Source: Actinobacteria bacterium 13_1_20CM_4_69_9 (lineage in GTDB: Bacteria; Actinomycetota; Thermoleophilia; Gaiellales; Gaiellaceae). From it: a stretch of 16,049 nt of DNA. The position numbers and the translations under genes are program-made. The notes beneath the pieces were generated by a model. That model did not search any database. It had not been told where the DNA came from and was given only the letters and a program-made list of their open reading frames with translations. Shown one piece after another: positions 7,516 through 12,906 of this stretch (the stretch's first letter is position 1; each line of letters begins with the position of its first letter). The stretch is taken from contig MNJC01000075.1 of NCBI GenBank assembly GCA_001920085.1, positions 1 to 16,049 of the forward strand, written 5' to 3'.

Positions 7516-8259
7516 GTGGACTGGTTCGTGGTCAACGCACGCGAGGCCCGCTGGCTCGACAACGAGAGGTTCGGCGCCTACACGCGCTTCGAGCCGGAGG
7601 GGACGCGCTTCGAGCAGGTCGGGATCAACATCAGCGTGCTCCGGCCGGGCCAGCCGATGGCGCTCTACCACGCGGAGGAGGACCAGGAGGACTTCCTACT
7701 CCTCTCGGGCATCGCGACACTCCTGATCGAAGGCGAGGAGCGCAAACTGAAGCAGTGGGACTTCGTCCACTGCCCGCCGTGGACGGAGCACATCATCGTC
7801 GGCGCGGGCGACGAGCCTTGTGTCGTCCTCGCCGTCGGTGGACGGTTGCACGAGGGCGTCGTCTACCCCGTCGCGGAGCTTGCGCTGAGGCACGGCGCCG
7901 GCGCGCGCGAGGAGCGGCGGCGCGGCGCCGATGGGCAGCAGAAGCTCGCGCGCCGGGACGACTTCGTGCTGGTCGACGCGCTCGCACCGATGATCTACGC
8001 GCACTCGCATCTTCCCGGCGCGATCAACATGCCGCCGAGCACGGTCGACACGATCCGCTGCGCGCGGCGCATGCCCGATCTCGCCACCGAGATCGTCGTC
8101 TACTGCGCGAACCCGAGCTGCGACGACTCGGTCGTGACCGGGCAAAAGCTGCGCGAGCTCGGCTACACGAACGTGCGCCACTACCCGGGCGGAAAGGACG
8201 AGTGGAAGCAGCTCGGCCTGCCGCTCGAGCGCGCAGGGAAGCCCTTCAGCGCCCGTTGA
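7516..8259 (+). CDS. Cupin-rhodanese fusion protein
   Basis: A 247-aa cytoplasmic protein with two domains. Residues about 36-109 are a cupin: motif 1 has H52, E54 and E58 within GQPMALYHAEEDQEDFLLLSG-type sequence, and motif 2 ends at H92 (WDFVHCPPWTEH). Residues about 148-237 are a rhodanese. They include DFVLVDAL, SHLPGAIN, the loop VVYC197ANPSC202DDS, LGYTNV and PGGKDEW. C197 is in the place of the sulfur-carrying cysteine, and C202 is a second possible thiol. Rhodaneses move sulfane sulfur to acceptors such as cyanide or thiols. The linker (about 125-147) is short, Arg-rich and cuts into the usual N-terminal part of the rhodanese, so the join could be a true fusion or the trace of a deletion between two genes. 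The GTG at 7516 is chosen because homologous-looking sequence begins at DWFVVNAREARW. The 3' end overlaps the convergent M15 gene by 14 bp. Confidence 0.82.
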   Translation: MDWFVVNAREARWLDNERFGAYTRFEPEGTRFEQVGINISVLRPGQPMALYHAEEDQEDFLLLSGIATLLIEGEERKLKQWDFVHCPPWTEHIIVGAGDEPCVVLAVGGRLHEGVVYPVAELALRHGAGAREERRRGADGQQKLARRDDFVLVDALAPMIYAHSHLPGAINMPPSTVDTIRCARRMPDLATEIVVYCANPSCDDSVVTGQKLRELGYTNVRHYPGGKDEWKQLGLPLERAGKPFSAR

Positions 8260-8836
8260 CCGAGAAGTGCTGGTAGTCGGGCGCCCCCGTCCAGCGGCCG
8301 CCCCACTTCCAGCCCACGGATTCGAAAGTCCTCACGAGCACGCCGCCGCGGACCGCCATCCCGCTGCGGACATGGCCACGGTCGACGTAGGCGCGGCCGG
8401 CAGGCGGGAGCGCGCGCCCGTTCAGGACGTACGGGTTCTCGACGGGATTGACGTCGATCGCCAGCCCGTAGGCGTGCTGCGACCAGCCGCCGGTCGCCGA
8501 GCCGACGGCACGCCGGCAGTTGAATGCCGAGGTGTTGTCCGCCGCCATCGACGCATCGTCGCTGCCGCGGTACGCCGAGATCGGAGTCATGCGCCGGATC
8601 GGGAAGCGCGCGGCATAGAGGCGGCGGAAGATCGCGACGACGTCCGCCGCAACGCGGCGGTGGACCACGAGCGCGCCGACGCGCGCGCTTCCGTCGAAGC
8701 CGCGGTACGACACGTGCACGACGCGAAGATCGCGGGGTGCGACCGGACACCCGGCACGGTACGAGTAACGGACGTCCTGCTGCCGCACCGGCGAGATCGT
8801 CCCCACGAAGGCCAGCAGGAGCGCGACCAGCTGCAT
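8246..8836 (-). CDS. M15 family D,D-carboxypeptidase-like exported protein
   Basis: A 196-aa zinc peptidase of the M15 VanY-like group, which trims the terminal D-Ala of peptidoglycan stems or cuts related cross-links outside the membrane. The start is a short uncleaved or cleaved export segment (MQLVALLLAFVGTIS). The zinc ligands are visible: H121 and D128 in SQHAYGLAIDVNP, and H190 in DYQHF. D187 sits three residues before the last His, where the catalytic acid belongs. AYRGSDDASMAADN (88-101) and FNCR (105-108) are conserved substrate-pocket sequences; C30 and C107 could form a disulfide. The ATG at 8834-8836 is preferred over more distant starts, since the frame up to 9145 is antisense to the neighbouring gene. 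A TACGCT -10 ends 7 nt before it, so the transcript is probably leaderless. It is divergent from the L,D-transpeptidase by only 25 bp, fitting a shared role in wall remodelling. Confidence 0.88.
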   Translation of the reverse strand: MQLVALLLAFVGTISPVRQQDVRYSYRAGCPVAPRDLRVVHVSYRGFDGSARVGALVVHRRVAADVVAIFRRLYAARFPIRRMTPISAYRGSDDASMAADNTSAFNCRRAVGSATGGWSQHAYGLAIDVNPVENPYVLNGRALPPAGRAYVDRGHVRSGMAVRGGVLVRTFESVGWKWGGRWTGAPDYQHFSVNGR

Positions 8837-8843
8837 CGCCCGC

Positions 8844-8853
8844 AGCGTACTCT
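8844..8853. promoter_or_regulatory. Overlapping bidirectional -10 elements for the wall-enzyme pair
   Basis: The 10 bp AGCGTACTCT contain TACTCT on the plus strand (8848-8853), 8 nt before the ATG at 8862, and TACGCT on the minus strand (8849-8844), 7 nt before the ATG at 8836. Both are TANNNT hexamers and they share the central TA. The gap between genes is only 25 bp and has no Shine-Dalgarno for either gene. No convincing -35 is seen. Confidence 0.6.
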
Positions 8854-8861
8854 GGGCGCCG

Positions 8862-9509
8862 ATGACGCTCGCCGTCCACGTCGTCGCCGCAGCGCTCGCT
8901 GCGTCATGCCCTTCCTTTCCCGCGGTCCCGCCTGCCACGACGCAGGTCGTCACGGTGAGCGCGCCGCGGCTGCGCACGACGTCGGCGACGCTCCGTACCT
9001 GGCGGCGCACCGGCGACTGCTGGCTCCCGGTCGCAGGCCCGTACACGGCGCGCGTCGGCTGGAACGGCCTGCCCACCAACCGCCGCGAGGGCGACGGCAC
9101 GACGCCGATCGGCACGTTCCCGATCTTGCCGCGCATGTACGGCAACGCAGCCGACCCGGGTGTCCGGTTCCGCTACACGCGACTGCGCTGCGGCGATTGG
9201 TGGGTCGAGGATCCCGCGTCGACGGCGTACAACACGTTCCAGCGCGTGGGCTGCGGCGTGAAGCCGCCGTTCAAGGTGACGACACCGGACATGTCGAAGA
9301 GCGTCCACGCCTACGCGTACCTGGCGGTGATCGGCTTCAACACGAGCCCGATCGTGCCCGGCCGCGGTTCCGGAATCTTCCTCCACGTCCAGGTGCACAA
9401 CTCGACGAACGGCTGCGTGAGCCTGCCGCGGCCTCAGCTTCTCCGCGTGTTGCGCTGGCTGACGCCGTCCCCTGCCCCGCAGATCGTCATCGGCATCAAT
9501 TTAAGTTGA
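8862..9509 (+). CDS. L,D-transpeptidase (YkuD/ErfK-type) family protein, exported
   Basis: A 215-aa protein of the YkuD fold. Family members join peptidoglycan stems through 3-3 cross-links outside the membrane with a cysteine nucleophile. The catalytic region is IFLHVQVHNSTNGCVSLP at 172-189, with H175 and C185 in the expected H-x(n)-S/T-x-G-C-V-S arrangement. Earlier family landmarks are GDGTTPIGTFPI (78-88) and the tryptophan pair in GDWWVEDP (111-118). The N-terminus (MTLAVHVVAAALAASC) is hydrophobic and Ala-rich. It could be a signal peptide or, with C16, a weak lipobox (AASC), but it has no basic residues before the hydrophobic stretch. The ATG at 8862 lies 8 nt from TACTCT and has no Shine-Dalgarno, so it is probably leaderless. 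Its divergent partner is an M15 peptidase. Its stop codon (9507-9509) lies inside the -35 of the next operon. Confidence 0.88.
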   Translation: MTLAVHVVAAALAASCPSFPAVPPATTQVVTVSAPRLRTTSATLRTWRRTGDCWLPVAGPYTARVGWNGLPTNRREGDGTTPIGTFPILPRMYGNAADPGVRFRYTRLRCGDWWVEDPASTAYNTFQRVGCGVKPPFKVTTPDMSKSVHAYAYLAVIGFNTSPIVPGRGSGIFLHVQVHNSTNGCVSLPRPQLLRVLRWLTPSPAPQIVIGINLS

Positions 9510-9534
9510 CACTTACGTAAGTGTCTGCTTAACT
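9506..9534 (+). promoter_or_regulatory. Promoter of the arsR-type operon
   Basis: A consensus -35 TTGACA (9506-9511) is followed after exactly 17 nt by TTAACT (9529-9534). The GTG start at 9542 is 7 nt further on, so transcription should begin at or one base before the start codon, giving a leaderless mRNA. The -35 includes the stop codon of the upstream transpeptidase gene. Confidence 0.65.
9508..9525. promoter_or_regulatory. 18-bp perfect palindromic operator
   Basis: GACACTTACGTAAGTGTC is its own reverse complement over all 18 bases. It overlaps the last four bases of the -35 and fills most of the spacer before the -10, the usual place for a repressor that blocks RNA polymerase. The obvious binder is the ArsR-type protein encoded directly downstream, giving negative autoregulation. 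Confidence 0.7.
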
Positions 9535-9541
9535 ATGACGC

Positions 9542-9862
9542 GTGGAGGCCGCACTGAAAGCCATCGCCGAGCCGAGGCGGCGTGCGATCCTGGGTCTCGT
9601 CCGTGAGGACGAGCTCAGCGCCGGCGAGATCGCGTCGCACTTCGACGTCACGAGGCCGGCGGTCTCTCAGCACCTGAACGTCCTGAAGGAGGCGGGGCTC
9701 GTGAGCGAGCGACGCAACGGCACACGACGCCTCTACCGGGCGCGTCCCGAAGGGCTCGTCGAGCTCCGGGATTTCCTCGAGGGGTTCTGGGACGTCCGGC
9801 TCGAGGCACTCAAACGCGAAGCAGAGAAGGAGGAGCGCAAGAAGCATGGACGCAGTCACTGA
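9542..9862 (+). CDS. ArsR-family winged-helix repressor
   Basis: A 106-aa DNA-binding protein starting at GTG 9542. The winged helix-turn-helix is clear: LSAGEIASHFDV (25-36), recognition helix TRPAVSQHLNVLKEAG (37-52) and wing LVSERRNGTRRLYRA (53-67). The protein has no cysteine and no ELCVCDL-type site, so it is not a classical arsenic or heavy-metal sensor. It matches the ArsR/SdpR-like subgroup usually paired with an SRPBCC gene. The C-terminus is a charged helix (about 84-105). It overlaps the SRPBCC start by 17 bp, so the two are translationally linked. It most likely represses its own operon through the palindrome at 9508-9525. The signal that releases it is unknown; a small ligand handled by the SRPBCC partner is a reasonable guess. 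Confidence 0.92.
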   Translation: MEAALKAIAEPRRRAILGLVREDELSAGEIASHFDVTRPAVSQHLNVLKEAGLVSERRNGTRRLYRARPEGLVELRDFLEGFWDVRLEALKREAEKEERKKHGRSH

Positions 9863-10307
9863 CACCGCTGTATACGAACGCACGATCGGGATCGACGCCA
9901 GCCCCGAGACAGTCTGGGAGTTCTTCGTCGACCCGCAGAAGCTCATGCGCTGGATGGGGATCGACGCGGAGCTCGATCCGCGCGCCGGGGGCATTTACCG
10001 CTGCAACGTCATCCCCGGCAACACGGCCCGAGGCGAGTTCGTCGAGGTCGACAAGCCGCACCGCGTCGTCTTCACGTGGGGCTGGGACGGAAACGACACG
10101 CTTCCGCCCGGATCCTCGACGGTCGAGGTCGAGCTGACGCCGGAGGGGGACGGGACGGCCCTGCGCTTCGTCCATCGCGACCTGACGACCGAACAGGCCG
10201 CGTCGCACGCGAAGGGGTGGGATCACTATCTCGCACGGCTGGAGATCGCCGCCGGCGGCGGGAGTCCCGGCGACGATCCGTGGGTCACGAACGCGCCTTC
10301 GATGTAG
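9846..10307 (+). CDS. SRPBCC / AHSA1-like ligand-binding protein
   Basis: A 153-aa protein of the START/Bet v1-like helix-grip fold, AHSA1 subgroup. The first strand and helix read YERTIGIDASPETVWEFFVD (10-29), followed by the typical LMRWMG (33-38), GGIYRCNVIPG (48-58), a VVFTWGW strand (74-80) and the C-terminal helix KGWDHYLARLEIAAG (123-137). Members carry a hydrophobic cavity and bind or modify small lipophilic molecules. Despite the AHSA1 name, no Hsp90 role is implied in bacteria. It is the second gene of the ArsR operon and starts at ATG 9846 inside the ArsR reading frame; GGAGG lies just upstream in that frame. Its stop (10305-10307) directly abuts the stop of the convergent TetR gene with no base between. 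Fold secure, ligand unknown. Confidence 0.9.
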   Translation: MDAVTDTAVYERTIGIDASPETVWEFFVDPQKLMRWMGIDAELDPRAGGIYRCNVIPGNTARGEFVEVDKPHRVVFTWGWDGNDTLPPGSSTVEVELTPEGDGTALRFVHRDLTTEQAASHAKGWDHYLARLEIAAGGGSPGDDPWVTNAPSM

Positions 10308-10826
10308 TCACGTAGCGAGCCGGGCCTCGAGGCCTGCGTGCAGGAGCTCGAGGCCCCGCTCGAACGCCGCGCGGTTGCGCTTGCCGTGAAGCTCCGGCGC
10401 GACCAGCGCGAAAGTCATGTTGCTCAGCTGGTCATGGAGCTCTCGCACCTCGGCGCCCGAGAAGCCCGCATCCTGGAGGGCTCGCTGCAACGCCTCGTCG
10501 ACGGCGTGGGCGTGCGGGCCGCGTAGCGGACGAGCGAAGAGGGGCGCCGCCCACGGCCGCTCGAGCAGCACCCGTCGCGTCGAGCGCGCCAGCTCGGCGA
10601 GCGCGTGCCACCACTCCCCGGTCGTGTCGGGCAAGGTCAGGCTCTCGTACAAGCGATCTGCCACGGCATCGAGCAGATCGTTCTTGCTCTCGACGTAGCG
10701 ATAGAGCGCCATCGGCGTCACGCCGAGACGTGCTGCGACACGCCGCAGGCTGACGGCATCGAGCCCCGCTTCGTCCGCAACCGACACAGCCGCGTCGACC
10801 ACAGCTTCGAGGTTGAGACTTGCCAC
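10308..10826 (-). CDS. TetR-family transcriptional repressor
   Basis: A 172-aa regulator. Residues about 6-52 are the TetR N-terminal DNA-binding domain: AVVDAAVSVADEAGLDAVSL, then the helix-turn-helix VSLRRVAARLGVTPMALYRYVESK (25-48). The remaining helices form the ligand and dimer domain, which resembles the TetR_C_1 type. The start is a GTG (complement of 10824-10826). On the minus strand TATACT (10838-10833) ends 6 nt before it, so the mRNA is probably leaderless. That -10 overlaps the first of two operator-like repeats, so the protein most likely represses itself and the divergent flavoprotein gene. The effector is unknown. At 172 aa it is on the short side for the family, but the fold elements appear complete. 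Confidence 0.92.
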   Translation of the reverse strand: MASLNLEAVVDAAVSVADEAGLDAVSLRRVAARLGVTPMALYRYVESKNDLLDAVADRLYESLTLPDTTGEWWHALAELARSTRRVLLERPWAAPLFARPLRGPHAHAVDEALQRALQDAGFSGAEVRELHDQLSNMTFALVAPELHGKRNRAAFERGLELLHAGLEARLAT

Positions 10827-10849
10827 CGGCTCAGTATACGGTGTAAACT
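10820..10849 (+). promoter_or_regulatory. Candidate promoter of the PPOX-type gene
   Basis: TTGCCA (10820-10825) and TAAACT (10844-10849) are spaced by 18 nt. Transcription would start near 10856, about 6 nt before the GTG at 10862. The -10 overlaps operator repeat 1 and the start site falls in repeat 2. The -35 lies inside the start of the tetR gene. Confidence 0.45.
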
Positions 10850-10869
10850 CGTCGGTATACGGTGTATAC
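10834..10869. promoter_or_regulatory. Two 15-bp operator-like repeats 21 bp apart
   Basis: GTATACGGTGTAAAC (10834-10848) and GTATACGGTGTATAC (10855-10869) differ at one base. The second is GTATAC-GGT-GTATAC, two palindromic arms around 3 bp, typical of a TetR-family site. The repeats are 21 bp apart centre to centre, two helical turns, so dimers would sit on the same DNA face. Repeat 1 covers most of the tetR -10 (10833-10838); repeat 2 covers the GTG start of the divergent gene. Confidence 0.75.
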
Positions 10870-11236
10870 GCTCAGCGACCTCAACAGCCGCCGCTACATC
10901 AGCCTGACGACGTTCAAGCGCGACGGCACGCCGGTGTCGACTCCAGTGTGGGTCGTCAGCGACGACGGCGAGCGGCTGCTGGTCTGGAGCGCGGCGAAGA
11001 CGTGGAAGGTGCGGCGCATCAGGCGCAATCCAGACGCGCTCGTGGCTCCGTCGAACTTCCGCGGGAAGGAGCGCGGGGACCGGCTCGAAGCGACCGCGCG
11101 GTTGATCGAGCACCCGCGCATCGAGGAGCTGTTGCATCAGAAGTACGGCTGGCAGAAACGCGCGCTCGACTGGCTCAACCGTGACAGCGGAACGGAATGG
11201 GCGACGATCGAGCTCACGGGCCGAGCGTCGCGATGA
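10862..11236 (+). CDS. PPOX-class, probably F420- or flavin-dependent oxidoreductase
   Basis: A 124-aa protein of the split-barrel (pyridoxamine phosphate oxidase-like) fold. It matches the small actinobacterial PPOX class of the Rv2061c type, many of which use coenzyme F420. Family landmarks are YISLTTFKRDGTPVSTPVWVV (12-32), a strand LLVWSA (39-44), the phosphate-binding basic run KVRRIRRNPDALVAPS (49-64) and GDRLEATARLI (72-82). The protein should be a cytoplasmic dimer reducing a small substrate; which one cannot be told. The GTG at 10862 lies inside operator repeat 2 and shows no Shine-Dalgarno. It is divergent from, and probably repressed by, the TetR protein. Its last 23 bp overlap the convergent nitronate monooxygenase gene. 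The cofactor could equally be FMN. Confidence 0.85.
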   Translation: MYTLSDLNSRRYISLTTFKRDGTPVSTPVWVVSDDGERLLVWSAAKTWKVRRIRRNPDALVAPSNFRGKERGDRLEATARLIEHPRIEELLHQKYGWQKRALDWLNRDSGTEWATIELTGRASR

Positions 11237-12173
11237 CCTCCTCCGCCTCGGCGACGATGCGCCGCACGACGTCGCCCGCCGGCTCGACCGAGTCGATCAG
11301 GCCGGCCGACTGTCCGATCCACATCAGGCCGTCGTCGGCGTTCGACTCCTGGAAAGCGGCGACCTCCTCCCACAGCCGCGCGCGGCGTCGCCGTAGCTCG
11401 GGCTCGCGGCCGAGCCATTGCTCGACGAAGCGTGTCCGTTTCAGCCGCGCCCACGCACCCGGCCAGTCCCGGCCGCTGAGCGAATCCGAGAGGGTCGTCA
11501 CCACCGTGTCCGTCCCGTCGCTCGCGACGATCGCGTCCTTGTAGGCCTGCTCCACCGGCGCCTCGTCTGTGGCGAGGAAGCGCGTGCCGAGCAGTACGCC
11601 GTCGGCGCCGAGCGCGAGCGCCGCCGCGAGGCCGGCGCCGTCGACGAATCCTCCTGCGGCGAGCACGGGCAGCGGCGAGACGGCCTTGACGACCTGGCGC
11701 ACGATCACGGTGCTCGCGATCTCGCCGATGTGTCCCCCACCTTCGTTGCCCTGAGCAACGATGACGTCGGCCCCGGCGTCGGCGGCGCGCACCGCGTCCT
11801 CGACAACCGGGACCATGTGCATCACCTTGCAGCCTCGCTCGTGCGCCCTCGCGAAGATGGCGGCGAGGTCCTGGTCGTCGCGCGCCCAAGCCGTCGAGAA
11901 GATCTCGGGCTCGAGCGCGAGCGTCTCTTCGACGCGGTCCTCCATCGCGTGCAGCAGCAGGTTGATGCCGAGCGGCTTGGAGGTGAGCTCGCGGGCGCGC
12001 CGAACCATGTCGGCCACGTCGTCCGGCTGCAGGAACGACGCGCCGAGGACGCCGAGCCCTCCCGCCTCCGACACCGCGCCGACCAGCTCGCCGCTCGTCG
12101 CCCCGCCACCCATTCCGGCGGACGCGACGGGATGCTCGATGCCGACCGTCTCGGTGAAGCGCGTCCGAAGCAC
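11214..12173 (-). CDS. Nitronate monooxygenase (2-nitropropane dioxygenase family)
   Basis: A 319-aa FMN-dependent TIM-barrel enzyme. The family oxidises alkyl nitronates such as propionate-3-nitronate with O2, which detoxifies nitro compounds. Signature positions are PVASAGMGGG (15-24), the flavin and substrate loop AQGNEGGGH148IG (140-150) with the His used as base in class I enzymes, LAAGGFVDG (171-179) binding the FMN phosphate, and LLGTRFLATDEA (194-205). The start is a GTG (complement of 12171-12173); homology begins at once (LRTRFTETVGIEHP), so it is well supported. The 46-bp gap to the divergent membrane protein contains no TA dinucleotide, so no ordinary -10 is present. An overlapping palindrome sits at 12176-12190. 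Some family members are trans-2-enoyl reductases (FabK) instead; the motif set favours nitronate monooxygenase. Confidence 0.93.
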   Translation of the reverse strand: MLRTRFTETVGIEHPVASAGMGGGATSGELVGAVSEAGGLGVLGASFLQPDDVADMVRRARELTSKPLGINLLLHAMEDRVEETLALEPEIFSTAWARDDQDLAAIFARAHERGCKVMHMVPVVEDAVRAADAGADVIVAQGNEGGGHIGEIASTVIVRQVVKAVSPLPVLAAGGFVDGAGLAAALALGADGVLLGTRFLATDEAPVEQAYKDAIVASDGTDTVVTTLSDSLSGRDWPGAWARLKRTRFVEQWLGREPELRRRRARLWEEVAAFQESNADDGLMWIGQSAGLIDSVEPAGDVVRRIVAEAEEVIATLGP

Positions 12174-12175
12174 GC

Positions 12176-12190
12176 GTCAGAGTCTGACTC
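12176..12190. promoter_or_regulatory. Overlapping short palindromes in divergent gap
   Basis: GTCAGA-G-TCTGAC (12176-12188) and GAGTC-T-GACTC (12180-12190) are two odd-centred palindromes sharing bases, 3 bp upstream of the nitronate monooxygenase start. They could be a regulator site. With arms of only 6 and 5 bp, chance cannot be excluded. Confidence 0.3.
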
Positions 12191-12219
12191 GCTCTCATCC
12201 TTTCGACCAGGAGGCGTGA

Positions 12220-12894
12220 ATGGAAGCTGCGGTTGCTGGACGTCCGCGCACCGGTTTTGCCCGGTGGGCGGCGCTTTCAGGGGCGGTCTACGTCCTGCTG
12301 TTCGTCGTCGGCACGATCGTGCTCTTCACCGGCGCCAAGGGTGGCGACGATCCGCCGGCGACCGTGATCAAGTGGTACTCCGACAGCGGTCACCGCAACC
12401 AGGTCAACTTCGGTTGGATCCTGATCGGGCTCAGCATCTTCTTCCTGCTGTGGTTCGTCGCCGCGCTGCGGCGGGCCGTCGGTGCCGGCGACCGCGACGG
12501 GATCCTCACCGGCGTCATCGGGCTGGGCGGCGGCATCTACTGTGCGCTCGCGCTCGTCGCCGTCGCAGTCAACGACGGCATCCGGACGATGAGCGACGAC
12601 ACGTACCAGCACCGTGTCTATCCGGAGCTGATCCATGCCGCCGACGACGTCGGCTGGGTGGTACACGCAAGCGGGGCCGCGGGCCTCGCCGCGATGATCA
12701 TCGCCGCGTCGTACGCATTCATGTCCCGCGGGTCGTGGCCGACCTGGGCGGGGTGGCTCGGGATCGTGATCGGCGTGCTCTCGCTCGCGTCGATCGTGTT
12801 CTTCCCGCAGTTCCTGTTCCTCGCGTGGATCCTCGTGGTGTCGATCCTGATGTTCCTGCGACCTGCGACGTACGAGCCGGCCACGACGATGTAG
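12220..12894 (+). CDS. Six-helix integral membrane protein, function unknown
   Basis: A 224-aa membrane protein that I do not recognise. Hydrophobic segments at about 16-38, 63-84, 95-118, 145-168, 175-195 and 196-213 predict six helices with both termini on the same side. Acidic and polar loops lie at 41-62 (GGDDPPATVIKWYSDSGHRN) and 119-144, the latter with several His, Asp and Tyr residues. There is no transporter or enzyme motif I can name. Translation start is firm: AGGAGG (12209-12214) lies 5 nt before the ATG at 12220, the strongest Shine-Dalgarno in this half of the window. The stop is 12 bp before the alcohol dehydrogenase start, so the two are very probably co-transcribed. Whether they act together is not shown by the sequence. 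Confidence 0.8.
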   Translation: MEAAVAGRPRTGFARWAALSGAVYVLLFVVGTIVLFTGAKGGDDPPATVIKWYSDSGHRNQVNFGWILIGLSIFFLLWFVAALRRAVGAGDRDGILTGVIGLGGGIYCALALVAVAVNDGIRTMSDDTYQHRVYPELIHAADDVGWVVHASGAAGLAAMIIAASYAFMSRGSWPTWAGWLGIVIGVLSLASIVFFPQFLFLAWILVVSILMFLRPATYEPATTM

Positions 12895-12906
12895 GAGAAT
12901 CGCCGC

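Noticed and set aside
7440..7562. Upstream in-frame start for the MFS gene at 7562
   Set aside because: The extra 41 residues are polar, lack family similarity and would overlap the divergent cupin-rhodanese gene.
8837..9145. Upstream in-frame starts for the M15 gene up to 9145
   Set aside because: This stretch is antisense to the transpeptidase gene. The ATG at 8836 begins a hydrophobic export segment and has its own -10.
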